Part shown: piece by piece, positions 5,868 to 7,328 of the stretch
Numbering within the stretch: the stretch's first letter is position 1
Layout of the letters: every line of letters begins with the position of its first letter
Source of the DNA: Candidatus Aminicenantota bacterium
GTDB taxonomy: Bacteria; Acidobacteriota; Aminicenantia; Aminicenantales; Saccharicenantaceae
DNA length: 7,328 nt
NCBI GenBank assembly: GCA_026393955.1
Contig: JAPKZE010000376.1
Coordinates: 1 to 7,328 of the forward strand
Direction of reading: 5' to 3'
Notes under the pieces: generated by a model
What the model was told of the DNA's origin: nothing
Database searches by the model: none
What the model saw: only the letters and a program-made list of their open reading frames with translations
Program-made: the position numbers and the translations under genes

Positions 5868-6110
5868 ATGCAAAGAGAGGAACTGCTCAAGAAGGTCCGG
5901 GCGATCGTTTCCGACAAGCTGAGCATCAGCGAGGAGCAGGTCACGGAAGACGCGTCCTTCATCGATGATCTCGGCGCCGACTCCCTGGACACCGTCGAGC
6001 TCGTCATGGCCCTCGAGGACGAGTTCGGGCTGGACATCCCCGACGATCAGGCCGAAAAGCTGACCACGGTCGGCAAGGCCATCGACTATATCGTGGGGCA
6101 CGCCAAGTAG
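5868..6110 (+). CDS. acpP: Acyl carrier protein
   Basis: An 80-aa acidic helical protein that carries growing acyl chains as thioesters on a 4'-phosphopantetheine arm in the cytosol. The GADSLDTVELVMALEDEF block (36-53) contains the attachment serine S39 in DSL and the acidic helix II that docks the Fab enzymes and PlsX. FIDDLG (31-36) and DIPDDQAEKLTTVG (57-69) also match the family. The start is fixed by the strong Shine-Dalgarno. It is 45 nt after fabG and 40 nt before fabF, the usual order. Confidence 0.98.
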   Translation: MQREELLKKVRAIVSDKLSISEEQVTEDASFIDDLGADSLDTVELVMALEDEFGLDIPDDQAEKLTTVGKAIDYIVGHAK

Positions 6111-6150
6111 CGGCCCGCCCGGTTCCGCACATCCTCGGATCGCTCGTTCC

Positions 6151-7328
6151 ATGAACAGGGAGAATTTTCCCGGACGCCGCGTTGTCGTCACCGGCATCGG
6201 CCTCGTTTCGCCGCTCGGCACGGGGACGGACAAGAACTGGCAGGCCCTCCTGCGGGGCGAGAGCGGCATCGCGCTCCTGACCCGGTTCGACATGTCCCGC
6301 TACGCCACCCGTTTCGGCGGCGAGGTCAAGGACTTCGACCCCCTGGCCTTCATCGAACGGAAGGAGGTCCGCAAGATGGACCCCTTCACTCGCTACGGCC
6401 TGGCGGCCGCGGAGATCGCCGTGGCCGATTCCGGCATCGACCGGGCGGACCTGCGGAGCGACCGGGCCGGCACCTATGTCGGCTCGGGCATCGGCGGCCT
6501 CGGTTCCATCGAAGAGAACCTCAAGGTCCTCTGGGAGAAGGGGCCCGACCGGGTCTCGCCGTTCTTCCTCATCCAGACGATCATCAACGAGGCCTCGGGC
6601 CAGATCTCCATCCGGTTCGGCGCCAAGGGGCCCAACTGCGCCAACGCCACCGCCTGCAGCACGGGCACGCACGCCCTGGGCGACTCGGCCCGGATCATCG
6701 CCCGCGGCGAGGCGGACATCATGATCGCCGGCGGGGCCGAGGCCCCGCTGACGCCGCTCAGCCTGGCCGGATTCAACTCGATCAAGGCCATCTCCGAGCG
6801 GAACGACGAGCCGGCCAAGGCCTCCCGGCCCTTCGACGCGAAGCGGGACGGCTTCGTCATGGGCGAGGGAGCGGGCGTCCTCATCCTCGAAGAGCTCGGC
6901 CGGGCCCTGCGGCGCAACGCCCGGATCTACGCCGAGCTTGTCGGCTACGGCATGACGAGCGACGCCTACCATGTCGCCGCGCCCGCTCCGGACGGCGACG
7001 GCGCGATCCGCGTCATGCGCCGGGCCCTCGAGGACGCCGGGATCGGGCCGGACGCCGTCCAGTACATCAACGCCCACGGCACGTCGACCGAGCTCAACGA
7101 CAAGATCGAGACGGCGGCCATCAAGACGGTGTTCGGCGACCATGCCCGCCGGCTGGCCGTCAACTCGACGAAATCCATGACCGGCCACCTGCTCGGCGCG
7201 GCCGGCGGCCTGGAGGCCGGCATCACGGCCCTGGCCATCTACCACCAGATCATGCCGCCGACCATCAACTACGAGTTCCCCGACCCCGACTGCGACCTGG
7301 ACTACGTCCCCAACGTGGCCCGCAAGGC
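6151..7328 (+). CDS. fabF: 3-oxoacyl-ACP synthase II (KAS II), C-terminus cut by the window
   Basis: Condenses malonyl-ACP with acyl-ACP to extend the chain by two carbons. The first 392 residues are present; members are usually about 410-415 aa, so only the last ~20 residues are missing. It begins MNRENFPGRRVVVTGIGLVS, with the conserved VVVTGIGLVSPLG. The thiolase-fold active site is complete: nucleophile C169 in NATACSTG, H309 in NAHGTST, and K341 and H346 in KSMTGH. GGAEAPLTPLSLAGF (about 194-208) and the GEGAG loop are also typical. The Cys-His-His set places it in the KAS I/II class rather than FabH; position after acpP argues for FabF. No Shine-Dalgarno is evident in the 40-nt gap before the ATG, and no better start codon is nearby. 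Confidence 0.96.
   Translation, partial: MNRENFPGRRVVVTGIGLVSPLGTGTDKNWQALLRGESGIALLTRFDMSRYATRFGGEVKDFDPLAFIERKEVRKMDPFTRYGLAAAEIAVADSGIDRADLRSDRAGTYVGSGIGGLGSIEENLKVLWEKGPDRVSPFFLIQTIINEASGQISIRFGAKGPNCANATACSTGTHALGDSARIIARGEADIMIAGGAEAPLTPLSLAGFNSIKAISERNDEPAKASRPFDAKRDGFVMGEGAGVLILEELGRALRRNARIYAELVGYGMTSDAYHVAAPAPDGDGAIRVMRRALEDAGIGPDAVQYINAHGTSTELNDKIETAAIKTVFGDHARRLAVNSTKSMTGHLLGAAGGLEAGITALAIYHQIMPPTINYEFPDPDCDLDYVPNVARK

Noticed and set aside
6158..6171. Near-palindrome GGGAGAATTTTCCC just after the fabF start
   Set aside because: Only 6 of 7 pairs match, it is short, and it is explained as coding sequence; no promoter element is associated.

Overview
This is a GC-rich bacterial chromosomal window holding core housekeeping genes. 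It has two divergent transcription units that meet at a compact 126-bp intergenic region (3215-3340). Codons end almost always in G or C, start codons include TTG and probably CTG, and genes are packed with 0-45 nt gaps or 4-nt overlaps. The gene content (proofreading-type PolA; yceD-rpmF-plsX-fab cluster) and the flavour of the proteins suggest an Acidobacteriota/Aminicenantota-like or deltaproteobacterial-type lineage. That placement is an impression, not a demonstrated one.

Left unit (minus strand). A small 81-aa protein of unknown function (3214-2969) is followed, with a 4-base CTGA overlap, by polA (2972-306), a complete DNA polymerase I with 5'-nuclease, intact 3'-5' proofreading and polymerase domains. 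The polA frame has no ATG, GTG or TTG codon before residue 81, so a CTG start coupled to the upstream gene is the best reading. After polA comes the 5' end of another minus-strand gene (256-1, cut by the window edge) with a PRC-barrel-like domain, possibly the N-terminus of an MgtE/CBS-type magnesium transporter. The 81-aa gene and the edge gene each have a sigma70-like promoter whose -10 lies only 6-7 nt before the ATG, which suggests leaderless mRNAs.

Right unit (plus strand). A near-ideal promoter (TTGACA-16-TATAAT, 3286-3313) drives yceD (DUF177), rpmF (ribosomal protein L32), plsX, fabG, acpP and fabF (the last cut at the right edge). This is the classic ribosome/phospholipid/fatty-acid cluster: PlsX makes acyl-phosphate from acyl-ACP for phospholipid synthesis, FabG reduces 3-ketoacyl-ACP, AcpP carries the acyl chain and FabF elongates it. 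fabH and fabD, often found between plsX and fabG, are absent here.

No phage, transposon, CRISPR, tRNA or rRNA is visible, and no novel multi-gene system was found. The most interesting signals are regulatory. A perfect 7-bp-arm palindrome fills the spacer of the fatty-acid operon promoter. An 11-bp direct repeat places one copy inside the minus-strand promoter and the other just upstream of the plus-strand promoter. The polA start is non-canonical, and FabG carries an Asp that predicts NADH rather than NADPH use. Long open frames antisense to polA, plsX and fabF are mirror artefacts of the GC-biased codon pattern.
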